Assembly (NCBI GenBank): GCA_025999455.1
Contig: AP024683.1
Location: 999,501 to 1,063,500, forward strand
Direction: 5' to 3'
Origin: Geminicoccaceae bacterium
GTDB taxonomy: Bacteria; Pseudomonadota; Alphaproteobacteria; Geminicoccales; Geminicoccaceae
DNA: 64,000 bases
In this document: in pieces, positions 8,947-17,066 of the stretch
How the letters are laid out: every line of letters begins with the position of its first letter
Numbering within the stretch: the stretch's first letter is position 1
The notes under the pieces: generated by a model
What the model was told of the DNA's origin: nothing
The model's database searches: none
What the model saw: the letters and a program-made list of their open reading frames with translations, nothing else
Translations under genes and position numbers: made by a program

Positions 8947-9894
8947 TTGCGCATCCTCGTGACGCTCGCCGCCGCGACGGCGGCTCTGCTCGCAGCGCCC
9001 GGCCCGGCGGCGGCGGTCAAGCTCGGGATCGTCGCCTTCCAGATGTCGGCCGAAACGCACGCGCGCACGGCGAATGCCGCCAAGGCTGCGGCCGAGGACA
9101 AGGGCTGGGAGGTGACGCTGTTGAACTCGGCCGGCTCGGTGCCGGACCACGCCGCCCAGATCGAGAACCTCGTCCAAAAGGGCGTGGACGCGATCCTGTT
9201 GGCCATGGGCAAGCCCCTGCAGGCGGAAGCCCAGCTCGTCGCGGCGGCTGCCAAGAAAATTCCGGTCGTGACCGTGATGTCGGGGACGAGCCCCCACACG
9301 CTGTTCGACGTGACGGTCAACGAGTTCGAGGTCGGTGCGAAGATCGGCGTCTATCTTTTGGGCCTCATGAACTATCAGGGCAACATCCTGATGTCGCGCT
9401 ACGAGGGCCACGGCGGTACCAAGATCCGTGGCCGCGTGATGGACATCATCCTCGAGGAGAATACCGGCGTCAAAGTCTTGGGCACGCATTCGATGGCCCG
9501 CACCCAGAGCTGGCGCGAGGACGTCAAGGCCGGCATGGAGGCGTTGATCCTCCGTCACGGGGGACAGTTCCAGGCGGTCTGGGCGAGTTTCGACGGCCAG
9601 GCTTTCGTGATCGACGACATCCTCCAGGCCCAGGGCTACAAGAAAGGTCAGGTATTCTTGACCGGTGTCGACGGCGGACAAGAGGCCTTCCGGCGGATCC
9701 GCGATCCCAACAGCCTCCTCACCGCGACCGTGGCGATCCCCTTCGAGCTCATGGGTGAGGCGGCGGTCGACGCGCTCGACGACATCCTCTCCGGCACGCC
9801 AAAGAACGAGATCACCCCGGGGCCCTACCTCTTCATGGACGCGGTGCTCGTCGACGCGAACAACGTTCCGGCCGAGGGTGAGTGGCCCTGGTGA
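8947..9894 (+). CDS. Sugar ABC transporter periplasmic substrate-binding protein
   Basis: A 315-residue protein with a signal peptide (hydrophobic residues ~4-22, likely cut after PAAA) and a type-I periplasmic-binding fold. The family pattern is clear: QIENLVQKGVDAILLAMG and later VFLTGVDGGQEAFRRI. The start is TTG 8947, chosen because GGGAGG sits 7-12 bases upstream and the signal peptide begins there. It belongs to the RbsB/FrcB/XylF group, which binds pentoses, hexoses or polyols. No family-specific ligand set is obvious. Confidence 0.9.
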   Translation: MRILVTLAAATAALLAAPGPAAAVKLGIVAFQMSAETHARTANAAKAAAEDKGWEVTLLNSAGSVPDHAAQIENLVQKGVDAILLAMGKPLQAEAQLVAAAAKKIPVVTVMSGTSPHTLFDVTVNEFEVGAKIGVYLLGLMNYQGNILMSRYEGHGGTKIRGRVMDIILEENTGVKVLGTHSMARTQSWREDVKAGMEALILRHGGQFQAVWASFDGQAFVIDDILQAQGYKKGQVFLTGVDGGQEAFRRIRDPNSLLTATVAIPFELMGEAAVDALDDILSGTPKNEITPGPYLFMDAVLVDANNVPAEGEWPW

Positions 9895-9910
9895 ACCCGG
9901 GGCATCGGGC

Positions 9911-10684
9911 GTGACCGGCTCCGAGCGGAACGACGGCCCGCCCCTTTTGGAGCTCGACCGCGTCGGCCTCGCCTACGGACCGGTCCGGGCGCTCACCGAC
10001 GTCTCGCTCGCGATCCGCGCGGGTGAGGTCGTGGGCCTCGTGGGCGACAACGGGGCCGGCAAGTCGAGCCTGGTCAAGCTCGTGGCCGGCGTCCACCGGC
10101 CGACCGCGGGGGGGATGCGCTGGCTCGGTCGTGCTTACGCGCCGAGCGGCCCCCGCGACGCGCTCGAGGCCGGGATCGCGACGATCCACCAGCACCTCGC
10201 CCTCGCGCCGCGTCTGCCGGTTTGGCAGAACCTCTTCCTCGGGACCGAGCGGGTGCGCCGGAGCCTCCTGTTCGGCCTGCCCGTGCTCGACACGGCCCGG
10301 ATGCGCCGCGAGGCCCGGGCCGCCCTCGATCGCCTCGCCATCTCGGTCCCCGACGTCGACCGGCCGGTGGGCGAGCTGTCGGGTGGACAGCGCCAAGCCG
10401 TCGCGATCGCACGAGCGCTCCTCTGGAACGCGCGGCTCCTCGTCATGGACGAGCCGACGGCCGCCCTCGGCGTGCGGGAGACCGAGGAGGTGCGCGCCTT
10501 GATCCGTGGCCTCAAGGCAGAGGGCGTGGCCGTGTTGCTCGTGAGCCACGACATGCAGGATGTCGTCGCGGTCGCCGACCGCGTCGCCGTCTTGCGCAAG
10601 GGCCGGCTCGCAGCCGTGCGGGACGCGGCCGGACTCGATGCCGACCGGCTCGCGCATCTGATCATGACCGCCGAGGCCGCCTGA
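9911..10684 (+). CDS. Sugar ABC transporter ATP-binding protein (single ABC domain)
   Basis: A 257-residue ATPase with Walker A GDNGAGKSS, signature ELSGGQRQAVAIARAL, Walker B LLVMDEPTAALG and switch His in VSHDMQDV. CUT2 transporters usually use a duplicated ATPase of ~500 residues. This one has a single nucleotide-binding domain like FrcA of Sinorhizobium, so it must work as a homodimer. GTG start, 16 bases after the binding-protein stop. It is the last gene of the kinase-permease-binding protein-ATPase unit. Confidence 0.92.
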   Translation: MTGSERNDGPPLLELDRVGLAYGPVRALTDVSLAIRAGEVVGLVGDNGAGKSSLVKLVAGVHRPTAGGMRWLGRAYAPSGPRDALEAGIATIHQHLALAPRLPVWQNLFLGTERVRRSLLFGLPVLDTARMRREARAALDRLAISVPDVDRPVGELSGGQRQAVAIARALLWNARLLVMDEPTAALGVRETEEVRALIRGLKAEGVAVLLVSHDMQDVVAVADRVAVLRKGRLAAVRDAAGLDADRLAHLIMTAEAA

Positions 10685-11105
10685 TATCAGCGTGGCCCCG
10701 TCACGTTCGTACTGTCATCGCATGGGCGAAGGCTCCCAGCTGTCGCTTCGACGGAGGGAAGCTGGATATTCGTTTCGCGAACGACCTCGGCCGGTTCGTC
10801 GCGGTCGTCGAGCCGAGTTTCGGCGAGAGCAGGCCGCTCGAATGCCCGCGGCTCACGTGACGGCAGCGCGATCGGATCGGACCGGGGTGCCTCCGCCCGA
10901 AGTACGCAACGCATCGCCACCGCAAATGCCCCGGATCGTTTGCGCCGATTGCCCCCGGTGACCGAAACACCGGGAGCCGCTCGCCCTGTCGACCCGCTCC
11001 GCGTTTGTCGTTCGAAACGCAAGATAGGAGCGCCGCGACAGCCGTTCCGTTGTGGTTTCGTCTTCTTGCATCATCCGAAAACTGGCTGTTTGCCGGAGAA
11101 CCCCC
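10685..11105 (+). other. Intergenic region with a small hairpin, no gene seen
   Basis: About 420 bases between the sugar importer and the threonine aldolase gene. The open frames here have arginine-rich, shadow-like translations and no ribosome site. The only structure I see is a 7-bp inverted repeat, CCCGGTG at 10954-10960 and CACCGGG at 10968-10974, without a following T run. The last 100 bases are less GC-rich than the surroundings and probably hold the promoter of the next gene. Confidence 0.5.
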
Positions 11106-12143
11106 GTGCCACCGATCGTGATCGATCTCTACAGCGACACTCGGACCAAGCCTGTGCCCGGGATGCGCAAGGCCATGGCGGAGGCCGAGGTCGACGACGA
11201 ACAGGCTTTTCTCGACCCCGAAGTGAACGCGCTCTGCGGGGAGGTGGCCGAGCTCCTCGGCAAAGAGGCGGCGTTGTTCCTGCCTTCGGGGACGATGTGC
11301 AACCAGATCGCGTTCTGCGTGCACTGCGCGCGCGGGGAAGAGGTCCTGCTCGACCGGACGGCCCACCCGATCCACGCCGAGGCGGGTGGCCCCGCCGCCT
11401 GGGCCGGGGTCGTCTTGACGCCGCTCGACGGCGAACGCGGTGTTTTCACGCCCGAACAGGTCGCCGAGCGGATCCGCACCAACCGACACGCGCCACGCAC
11501 CCGGCTCGTCTCGATCGAGCAGACCGCCAACCTCGCGGGCGGCACGATCTGGCCACGCGAGCGGATCGAGGCGGTGGCGGCCACCGCCCGCGCCCACGGG
11601 CTGTCCCTGCACATGGACGGCGCCCGCTTGATGAACGCGGTCGTGGCGACCGGGATCCGGGCGGCCGACTTCTGCGAGCCGTTCGATTCCTGCTGGCTCG
11701 ACTTTTCGAAAGGCCTCGGGGCACCGGTCGGGGCGGTGCTGGCGGGCTCGAAGGCGTTCGTCGAGGAGGCCTGGCGCTACAAGCAGATGCTGGGCGGCGC
11801 GATGCGCCAGGCGGGCGTGCTCGCCGCCGCCTGTCGGTGGGCCTTGCGGCACCATGTCGACCGGCTCGCCGAGGACCACGCCAACGCCCGCCGGTTGGCC
11901 GCGGGCCTCGCCGAGCTCCCGGGTATCCGGCTCGATCCGCCAGAGGTCCAGACGAACATCGTCTTCTTCACGATCGAGCGCGCCGATCTCGATGCCCGTG
12001 CGTTCGTTGCCCGGCTCGCCGAGGAGGGGGTTCGGATGGGTGCCATGGGGGCGAGAAGGGTTCGTGCCGTGACCCATCTCGGCGTCGATCGTGCCGCGGT
12101 CGACCGGGCGCTGGTGGCGGCCCGGCGGGTCCTCCGAGCCTGA
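11106..12143 (+). CDS. ltaE: Low-specificity L-threonine aldolase
   Basis: A 345-residue fold-type I PLP enzyme. It begins with IDLYSDTRTKP, typical of threonine aldolases (family form DLRSDTVTKP). It has the PLP-binding Lys202 in DFSKGLGAPVGAVLAGS and HMDGARLMNA upstream of it. It cleaves L-threonine/allo-threonine to glycine and acetaldehyde. The GTG at 11106 is preferred because CGGAGA lies 6-11 bases before it; GTG 11118 is an alternative. It is isolated between a long upstream gap and a convergent flavin reductase gene. Confidence 0.92.
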   Translation: MPPIVIDLYSDTRTKPVPGMRKAMAEAEVDDEQAFLDPEVNALCGEVAELLGKEAALFLPSGTMCNQIAFCVHCARGEEVLLDRTAHPIHAEAGGPAAWAGVVLTPLDGERGVFTPEQVAERIRTNRHAPRTRLVSIEQTANLAGGTIWPRERIEAVAATARAHGLSLHMDGARLMNAVVATGIRAADFCEPFDSCWLDFSKGLGAPVGAVLAGSKAFVEEAWRYKQMLGGAMRQAGVLAAACRWALRHHVDRLAEDHANARRLAAGLAELPGIRLDPPEVQTNIVFFTIERADLDARAFVARLAEEGVRMGAMGARRVRAVTHLGVDRAAVDRALVAARRVLRA

Positions 12144-12233
12144 GCCGCGTCTTTCGACCCCGGCTCCCCGACCCCGGGCCGTGGCAACGCGCGAACGGGT
12201 CGGCGGACGGCCCTTCGAGTCAGCGGAAAGCCG

Positions 12234-12731
12234 TCAAACCGGAAGCTGCGCCACGAGCCCGTATTCGCCCTCGTGGTAAACGAGCGGGGCGAGATCGGGG
12301 CGGATCGCCACCGCCTCGACGAGGCCCACGAAGATCGTGTGCGTGCCGGCTTCGACGGCGTTGACGAGCCGGCAGTCGAATGCCGCCCGGCATCCCTCGA
12401 GGACCGGTGCGCCCGTCACGAGCCGGGTCCAGCTGCAGCCCGAGAAGCGTTCGGCACCGAATTGACCCGACCGGCCGGCGAAGCGGTCGGCGAGTGCGCG
12501 CTGGTCGGCCGCGAGCACGTTGACGCAGAACCGGCCGCTCGCGCGGATCGGGGCGTTGGCCTCGGCCGCGCGGTTCACACAGACCAGGAGCTGGGGCGGC
12601 TCGGCCGAGACCGAGCAGACCGACGTCGCCGTGAGGCCGGCCGGCCGACCTTCGTGGAGCGTCGTCACGACGGTGACCCCGGCCGCGTGCAGGCGCATGC
12701 CGGCGACGAACAGCTCGGGTGAGACGGGCAT
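12234..12731 (-). CDS. Flavin reductase domain protein
   Basis: A 165-residue flavin reductase-like protein (FMN-binding split barrel). It has GVTVVTTLHEGRPAGLTATS near residues 18-37, LLVCVNRAAEANAPI, and the family FCVNVLA segment. Such proteins supply reduced flavin to a two-component monooxygenase or reduce other substrates. No partner oxygenase is adjacent, so the partner is unknown. ATG start at 12731. Confidence 0.88.
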   Translation of the reverse strand: MPVSPELFVAGMRLHAAGVTVVTTLHEGRPAGLTATSVCSVSAEPPQLLVCVNRAAEANAPIRASGRFCVNVLAADQRALADRFAGRSGQFGAERFSGCSWTRLVTGAPVLEGCRAAFDCRLVNAVEAGTHTIFVGLVEAVAIRPDLAPLVYHEGEYGLVAQLPV

Positions 12732-12810
12732 CGAAGAAAGGGCTCCGCGTCGAGCCGACCGAACCGGGGCGGCTCGACGATCGGCGAGGTGGGCGGCGGT
12801 CCCGCCCGGG

Positions 12811-14286
12811 TCAATAGGCGCGCGGGTCGCGCAGCCCGTGGAGCAGCGTGCGCCAGAGGATCTTCAGATCCAGCCGCAGCGACCAGTTCTGGATGTAGTG
12901 GAGATCGAGCTCGACCCGCCGCTGCATCTCGGCGAGCGAGCGCACCTCGCCGCGACAACCCGAGATCTGCGCGAGGCCGGTGATCCCGGGCTTGACCCGA
13001 TGGCGGGCGAGATAGCGGTCGATCGCTTCGGCGTAGCGATCGTCGTGGGCGACGGCGTGCGGCCGCGGGCCGACCAACGACATGTCACCGCGGAGCACGT
13101 TGAGGAGCTGCGGCAGCTCGTCGAGGCTCGTGCGGCGCAGCCAGCGGCCGATCGGAGTGACACGCGGATCGCCCTTTTTCGTGTGGCCGAGCCCGGCTTC
13201 GGTCCCCACGTCACACGCCTCCGCCCGCATCGTGCGGAACTTCAAAACCTCGAACACCTCGCCGTTGAAGCCCCCGCGCCGCTGCCGACAGAGCACCGGA
13301 CCGGGCGAGGTGAGCTTGATGGCGAGGGCGATCGCGAGGGCGAGCGGGGCCGTGAACAGAAGGGCCAGGGCCGCGAGGAGGCGGTCTTCGACCGTTTTGA
13401 CGAGCAGCGCGGCGCCACTCATCGGCCGCTCGAAGACGTGGAGGACGGGCAAGCCCGCGATTTCGCCGAGGCCGCGGTTGGGGAGATGGAAGCCGATCAG
13501 ATCGGTGCAGAGACGAACGTCGCAGGGTAAGGCTCGAAGTTTCTTCAAGCACGCCAAGAGCCGCCCCTCGGCGCTCCAGGGCAGGGCCACCACGACCTCG
13601 TCGATCCGGTGGCGGCGGGCGAAGACCAGGAGATCGTCGAGTGTCCCGAGGACCGGATAGCCGCCCACGAACTCCGGGACCCGATCCCGCCGATCGTCGA
13701 AGAGGCCGATGAGCCGGACGGTCCGGTCCCGTCGTCGGACCTCGTCGACGAACCGCTGGCCGAGCTCGCCGGCACCCACGACGACGATGTTGCGGCCGAG
13801 CCGACCCTCGCGCTTCCAGCGGGCGATCCAGCGGGCGAGCACGAGCCGGTAGCCGACGAGCCCGGCCCCACCGGCGAGTGCCCACGCCTGGAGCCATCCC
13901 GGGGGCAGAGGCGGTGCCGTCGGTGTGGCGGCGACCAGGGCCAGAAGGACCGCCACGGCTCCCGCCCAGCCGATCGCGGCGCGCGCCGCTTGGGCGCCCG
14001 CGTCGAGGCGGTGGCGATCAGCATAGGTACCGGCCAATTGGCAGAGGGGCAGGGCCAGGAGCAGGCCCGAGGTGAGGACCCAGGGCAACAGCGGATGACG
14101 GGCCGGATCCTCGTGGGCGAGGGCCGCCGTGGCGAGCCCGGTCGCGAGCACGATCGCACCGTCGGCCACCCGTACGAGGCCGCCGAGCACGTCGGGCGAC
14201 AGCCAGTCGGCGGTGTGGCCGGCCACGGGCGTGTCGAGCTGCCGGCCCGCTTCGGCGCTGTCCGCTTGCGCTGCGATCTCCACCAT
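12811..14286 (-). CDS. Exopolysaccharide initiating polyprenyl-phosphate sugar phosphotransferase (WcaJ-like)
   Basis: A 491-residue protein. The N-terminal ~130 residues form four to five membrane helices, the middle (~150-290) is a Rossmann-like CoA_binding_3 domain (NIVVVGAGELGQRFVDEV), and the C-terminal ~190 residues are the catalytic bacterial sugar transferase. The catalytic part keeps KFRTM, RRTSLDELPQLLNVLRGDMS and LVGPRPHA. It links hexose-1-phosphate to undecaprenyl phosphate and so starts a repeat unit of exopolysaccharide or capsule. ATG start. It is a lone gene, divergent from a phasin-like gene; the O-antigen ligase-like gene at 20.7-22.1 kb may belong to the same process. Confidence 0.9.
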   Translation of the reverse strand: MVEIAAQADSAEAGRQLDTPVAGHTADWLSPDVLGGLVRVADGAIVLATGLATAALAHEDPARHPLLPWVLTSGLLLALPLCQLAGTYADRHRLDAGAQAARAAIGWAGAVAVLLALVAATPTAPPLPPGWLQAWALAGGAGLVGYRLVLARWIARWKREGRLGRNIVVVGAGELGQRFVDEVRRRDRTVRLIGLFDDRRDRVPEFVGGYPVLGTLDDLLVFARRHRIDEVVVALPWSAEGRLLACLKKLRALPCDVRLCTDLIGFHLPNRGLGEIAGLPVLHVFERPMSGAALLVKTVEDRLLAALALLFTAPLALAIALAIKLTSPGPVLCRQRRGGFNGEVFEVLKFRTMRAEACDVGTEAGLGHTKKGDPRVTPIGRWLRRTSLDELPQLLNVLRGDMSLVGPRPHAVAHDDRYAEAIDRYLARHRVKPGITGLAQISGCRGEVRSLAEMQRRVELDLHYIQNWSLRLDLKILWRTLLHGLRDPRAY

Positions 14287-14349
14287 CGTCCTGCCCGCTC
14301 GCTTCTCGAGCGTTCACCTCGTTCCCTAACCGCCCGAGATTGACGAAAC

Positions 14350-14389
14350 GTTGAGCACCCGACGGGATAGAACGTCGGCTGAGCTCAAC
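14350..14389. promoter_or_regulatory. Nested inverted repeat between divergent genes
   Basis: Outer arms GTTGAGC (14350-14356) and GCTCAAC (14383-14389), inner arms CCGAC (14359-14363) and GTCGG (14374-14378). The arms are perfect and nested. The repeat lies between the exopolysaccharide transferase gene (minus) and the phasin-like gene (plus). It could be an operator or form an RNA hairpin; the sequence alone does not decide. Confidence 0.4.
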
Positions 14390-14440
14390 CAATGAGATAG
14401 CTCACAGCGGTCGCTCTGCGACACGGGCGCGCGGCCCCGG

Positions 14441-14469
14441 TTGATCGGGGCAGCGCCGGTCGCTATCAT
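14441..14469 (+). promoter_or_regulatory. Predicted sigma-70 promoter of the phasin-like gene
   Basis: TTGATC at 14441-14446 and TATCAT at 14464-14469, separated by 17 bases, about 35 bases before the ATG at 14505. Both boxes are close to the consensus and stand out in GC-rich DNA. Confidence 0.55.
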
Positions 14470-14480
14470 GCTGCAGTGCA
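14469..14480. promoter_or_regulatory. TGC-palindrome at the presumed start site, possible PhaR operator
   Basis: TGCTGCAGTGCA directly follows the -10 box, at the place where a repressor would block initiation. On the other strand it reads TGCACTGCAGCA. PhaR, the storage-granule repressor of alphaproteobacteria, recognises TGC/GCA-rich repeats, and phasin genes are its main targets. A similar element (TGCGCTGCA) lies at the etf promoter at 23157-23165. Confidence 0.4.
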
Positions 14481-14504
14481 AAATGAAGGCTGGCAGAGGT
14501 GCCG

Positions 14505-15044
14505 ATGACCGACCATTCCGCCCCGAAGAGCGCGTCGACGGCCGCGCCCGACCAAGTCACCGTGCTGCCGGCGGCCCATCGGCGCCTCGTCGATGCCATG
14601 CTGCGCTGCAACGACATCGCAACCCGCACCCTTCGTGATTGCGTCGAACGGCAGGCGGCTGTCGCCGGCACCGTTCTACGCGATCTCTGGTCCGCGGCTC
14701 CGCCGACGGCGCGGACCGTGACGGGCGGCGATTGGCCGCGTGCCGGCGAGCGGATGGTGGCTCTCGTGCAAGAGCTCGGCACGCAGCTCGCCGACATCCA
14801 GCGCCTTCTCTTCGAAGCCCAGTTCGCGATGCTGCGAGAGGTCACGGACGCCCTCGTCGGCGAGCCCGCTGCCGCCGAACGGGCGGCTGACCGGGCTGCG
14901 GAGGCGACGGTTCCGAGCGAGGGCGACGTGGCGCCCGTGGAGGCTGCGCCCGCCGAGCCGCCTGCGACCACCGCCGAGCTCGAGCCGGCCAACGGCGAAG
15001 CGGCGAAGCCGCGGCGCGGGCGGCGCACGGCCGCCGCCGGCTGA
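14505..15044 (+). CDS. Phasin-like protein
   Basis: A 179-residue protein with no membrane segment. Residues ~20-115 are amphipathic helices rich in Ala, Leu, Arg and Glu (for example RLLFEAQFAMLREVTDALVG), and the C-terminal ~60 residues are a low-complexity Ala/Pro/Glu tail ending in basic residues (PRRGRRTAAAG). This architecture fits phasins, which coat polyhydroxyalkanoate granules, but no signature is decisive. The ATG at 14505 has AGAGG 7 bases upstream. The promoter with a TGC-palindrome supports the phasin call. Confidence 0.55.
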   Translation: MTDHSAPKSASTAAPDQVTVLPAAHRRLVDAMLRCNDIATRTLRDCVERQAAVAGTVLRDLWSAAPPTARTVTGGDWPRAGERMVALVQELGTQLADIQRLLFEAQFAMLREVTDALVGEPAAAERAADRAAEATVPSEGDVAPVEAAPAEPPATTAELEPANGEAAKPRRGRRTAAAG

Positions 15045-15058
15045 GGCCAGCCGTCGGC

Positions 15059-15844
15059 TCAGGGCCACGCGGCGGGGCGCTCCCAACTTTCGAGGGTGCC
15101 GGCCGCGACCATGCCGAGGCCGCGCAGGAGGGCTTCGGAAGCCCGGCTCGCCGCACCCGCCCAGACGAGCTCGACGCCGGCCTCGGCAGCGTGCGCGAGC
15201 GCCGTGTTCGCGAGCCCACGAGCGAGACCCGTGCGACGACGCTCGGGTGCGGTCCAGAGGCCGGCGAGTTCGACGGCAGGGGGCCCGCCCAGGAGGGAGA
15301 CCGCGGCGACCGGTCGGCCGGTCTCGTCGAGGCGAACCCAGGTTCGAACGCCGCCGTCGCTGAGGCAATCTCGCAACGAGGCGCACTCGGCGGGGCTCGG
15401 CGGCGAGGCCCCCAGGATCGCGTGCTGCGCCGCCAGGGTCGCCATCACGAGATCGTCCGGCGTTTCGCGTCCGAGCCTTAACGCGCTCGGGTCGGTTGGA
15501 GGCTCTTCCGTCGGCCGGATCACGAGAACCGGTACGGACAGGGTCCGCAGCCATCCCGCGTGCGCGAGCGCTGCCCGCAGACCGGCGCGCCGTTCGACCA
15601 GGAGTTCGATCCGCGGCACGAGGTCGAGCGCGGCCGCGGCCCGGACGAGCACGTCGAGTTCCGCGCGCCAGTCCGGCGGATCGCCCATGGGCAGCGCGAT
15701 CGAACGCAGGAACGGGTGTTCGCGCGCGATCCGGAAAAGTTCGAAGCCGCCGAGGCTTCCGATCGCGCCGACTTGGGCGCACGCCGTTCGTAGCCCCGCT
15801 TCGACGAGCGGGAGCGGATCGTCCTCGGCGGCGCCGCGCCTCAC
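15059..15844 (-). CDS. GNAT family N-acetyltransferase
   Basis: A 261-residue protein. The C-terminal third has the acetyl-CoA loop RRRTGLARGLANTALAHA after a beta strand (VELAGLWTAPE), typical of GNAT enzymes. The N-terminal ~120 residues look like a degenerate GNAT-like half, so it may be a tandem GNAT. The substrate is unknown. Start GTG 15844 is chosen because it overlaps the TGA of the TPR-SPOR gene (GTGA); a TTG at 15862 would add six residues. The coupling suggests both proteins act in the same process. Confidence 0.72.
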   Translation of the reverse strand: MRRGAAEDDPLPLVEAGLRTACAQVGAIGSLGGFELFRIAREHPFLRSIALPMGDPPDWRAELDVLVRAAAALDLVPRIELLVERRAGLRAALAHAGWLRTLSVPVLVIRPTEEPPTDPSALRLGRETPDDLVMATLAAQHAILGASPPSPAECASLRDCLSDGGVRTWVRLDETGRPVAAVSLLGGPPAVELAGLWTAPERRRTGLARGLANTALAHAAEAGVELVWAGAASRASEALLRGLGMVAAGTLESWERPAAWP

Positions 15845-16935
15845 GGGCCCAACACGGCGCAAGGGTCACCTTTGGCGGAGATCTCGGCGCAGATCTTGGC
15901 CCCGGCCTCTCGTGAAGCGACGGGCCCGGCGAGCACGCGCCAGAACGTCCCGCGACCGGCGACGTCGACGCGCTCGGCGGGCAGGAGGCCGAGCCCGGCG
16001 AGGCTCGGATGGCGCCCCCTGAGCCGTCGCCATTCCGCCTCGATCCGGGAGGAATCGCCGATCGAGCCGAGATGCAACCGCACGGACCCTTTGGCCGGCG
16101 TCGAACCGGTCGGCGCTGCGGCCGTCGGCCGAGCCCGGTCGACATCCGCCGGCACGGGTCGGGTGCCCGGCTCGGCGGCCGCAGGCGCGGCGGCCGCGCG
16201 AGGCGGTGGCACGAGCGTGCGGGGCGCCGTCGTGCCGCGCGGATCCGTGGCGACCGGCCGCGCCGCCGTCGGCGGGCCCGGAGCGGGCGATGCCGTGGCC
16301 GAAGCGGTTCCCGCTGCCGCCCGGATGCGTCGAAGCGCGGTTTCGATCGCGACGGTGGTGGTGTGATCCGGGCCCAGGCTCGACCGCGCGATCCGCGCGG
16401 CGCGCTCCTGCAGCGCGAGGGCGGTTCGGGGATCGCCGCGCTCGAGCTCGAGCTGGGCCAAATTGTTGAGGGCGCGGGCGGTGTCCGGATGGTCCGGGCC
16501 GAGCGCGTTCTCGAGCAGAGCCACGGCCCGACGGTAGAGATCGGCGGCGGCGTCGAGCCGGCCTTGGGCACGCAGGACGAGCCCCAGATTGTTGAGACTC
16601 GTGGCGAGCGCCGGGCTGCGGCCACCGGCGGCCTCGTCGAGCCGGATCGCCCGGCGCAACAGCTCGCTCGCGCGATCGAGCCGACCCATGCGTCGATAGA
16701 CTTCACCCAGATTGTTGAGATCGACGGCGAGCCGCGGATCGTCGGGTCCGAACGCCCGCTCGGCGAGTTCCACGACCTTTTCGAATTCCCGCGCCGCCTC
16801 TTCGAGCTTGCCGGCCTCCAAGAGCGCCATGCCACGGCGATAGGCGCGATCCGCCTCTTCGGCGGGCTGCGCTCCAACCGGAGCCGCCGCGAGGAGGAGG
16901 ACCAGCACGAGCAGGAGAGGCAGACGCCAGGCCAT
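15841..16935 (-). CDS. Exported TPR-SPOR domain protein
   Basis: A 364-residue protein: signal peptide (AWRLPLLLVLVLLLAAAPVGA), about four kinesin-light-chain-type TPR repeats (residues ~25-190, with repeated LNNLGEVYRRMGRLDRA-like units), an Ala/Pro/Thr-rich linker (~200-285) and a C-terminal SPOR-like domain (~290-364, VRLHLGSIGDSSRIEAEWRRL). SPOR domains bind peptidoglycan lacking stem peptides at division sites, and the TPR part would recruit partners in the periplasm. The ATG at 16935 is preferred because the signal peptide starts there, although the frame stays open upstream. The last four bases overlap the GNAT gene. Confidence 0.78.
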   Translation of the reverse strand: MAWRLPLLLVLVLLLAAAPVGAQPAEEADRAYRRGMALLEAGKLEEAAREFEKVVELAERAFGPDDPRLAVDLNNLGEVYRRMGRLDRASELLRRAIRLDEAAGGRSPALATSLNNLGLVLRAQGRLDAAADLYRRAVALLENALGPDHPDTARALNNLAQLELERGDPRTALALQERAARIARSSLGPDHTTTVAIETALRRIRAAAGTASATASPAPGPPTAARPVATDPRGTTAPRTLVPPPRAAAAPAAAEPGTRPVPADVDRARPTAAAPTGSTPAKGSVRLHLGSIGDSSRIEAEWRRLRGRHPSLAGLGLLPAERVDVAGRGTFWRVLAGPVASREAGAKICAEISAKGDPCAVLGP

Positions 16936-17066
16936 GATCGCGAAAAGCTCCCGACTCCGCCCCGCCCCTGGACCATGAGGTTCGCCCCCATGTCCAGACC
17001 CTTCGCTCACCGATCGGGCTGTGGCATGCAGCGCCGCGCATCTCGGCGGTTTCACGGGAGGCGGAC

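Noticed and set aside
10692-10961. An 89-codon frame in the longest intergenic region
   Set aside because: Arginine-rich translation, no ribosome site and no likeness to known proteins.
16968-16997. Imperfect hairpin before mtnK, considered as a SAM-type riboswitch
   Set aside because: The arms (CTGGACCATG and CATGTCCAG) are short and no conserved riboswitch core is visible.
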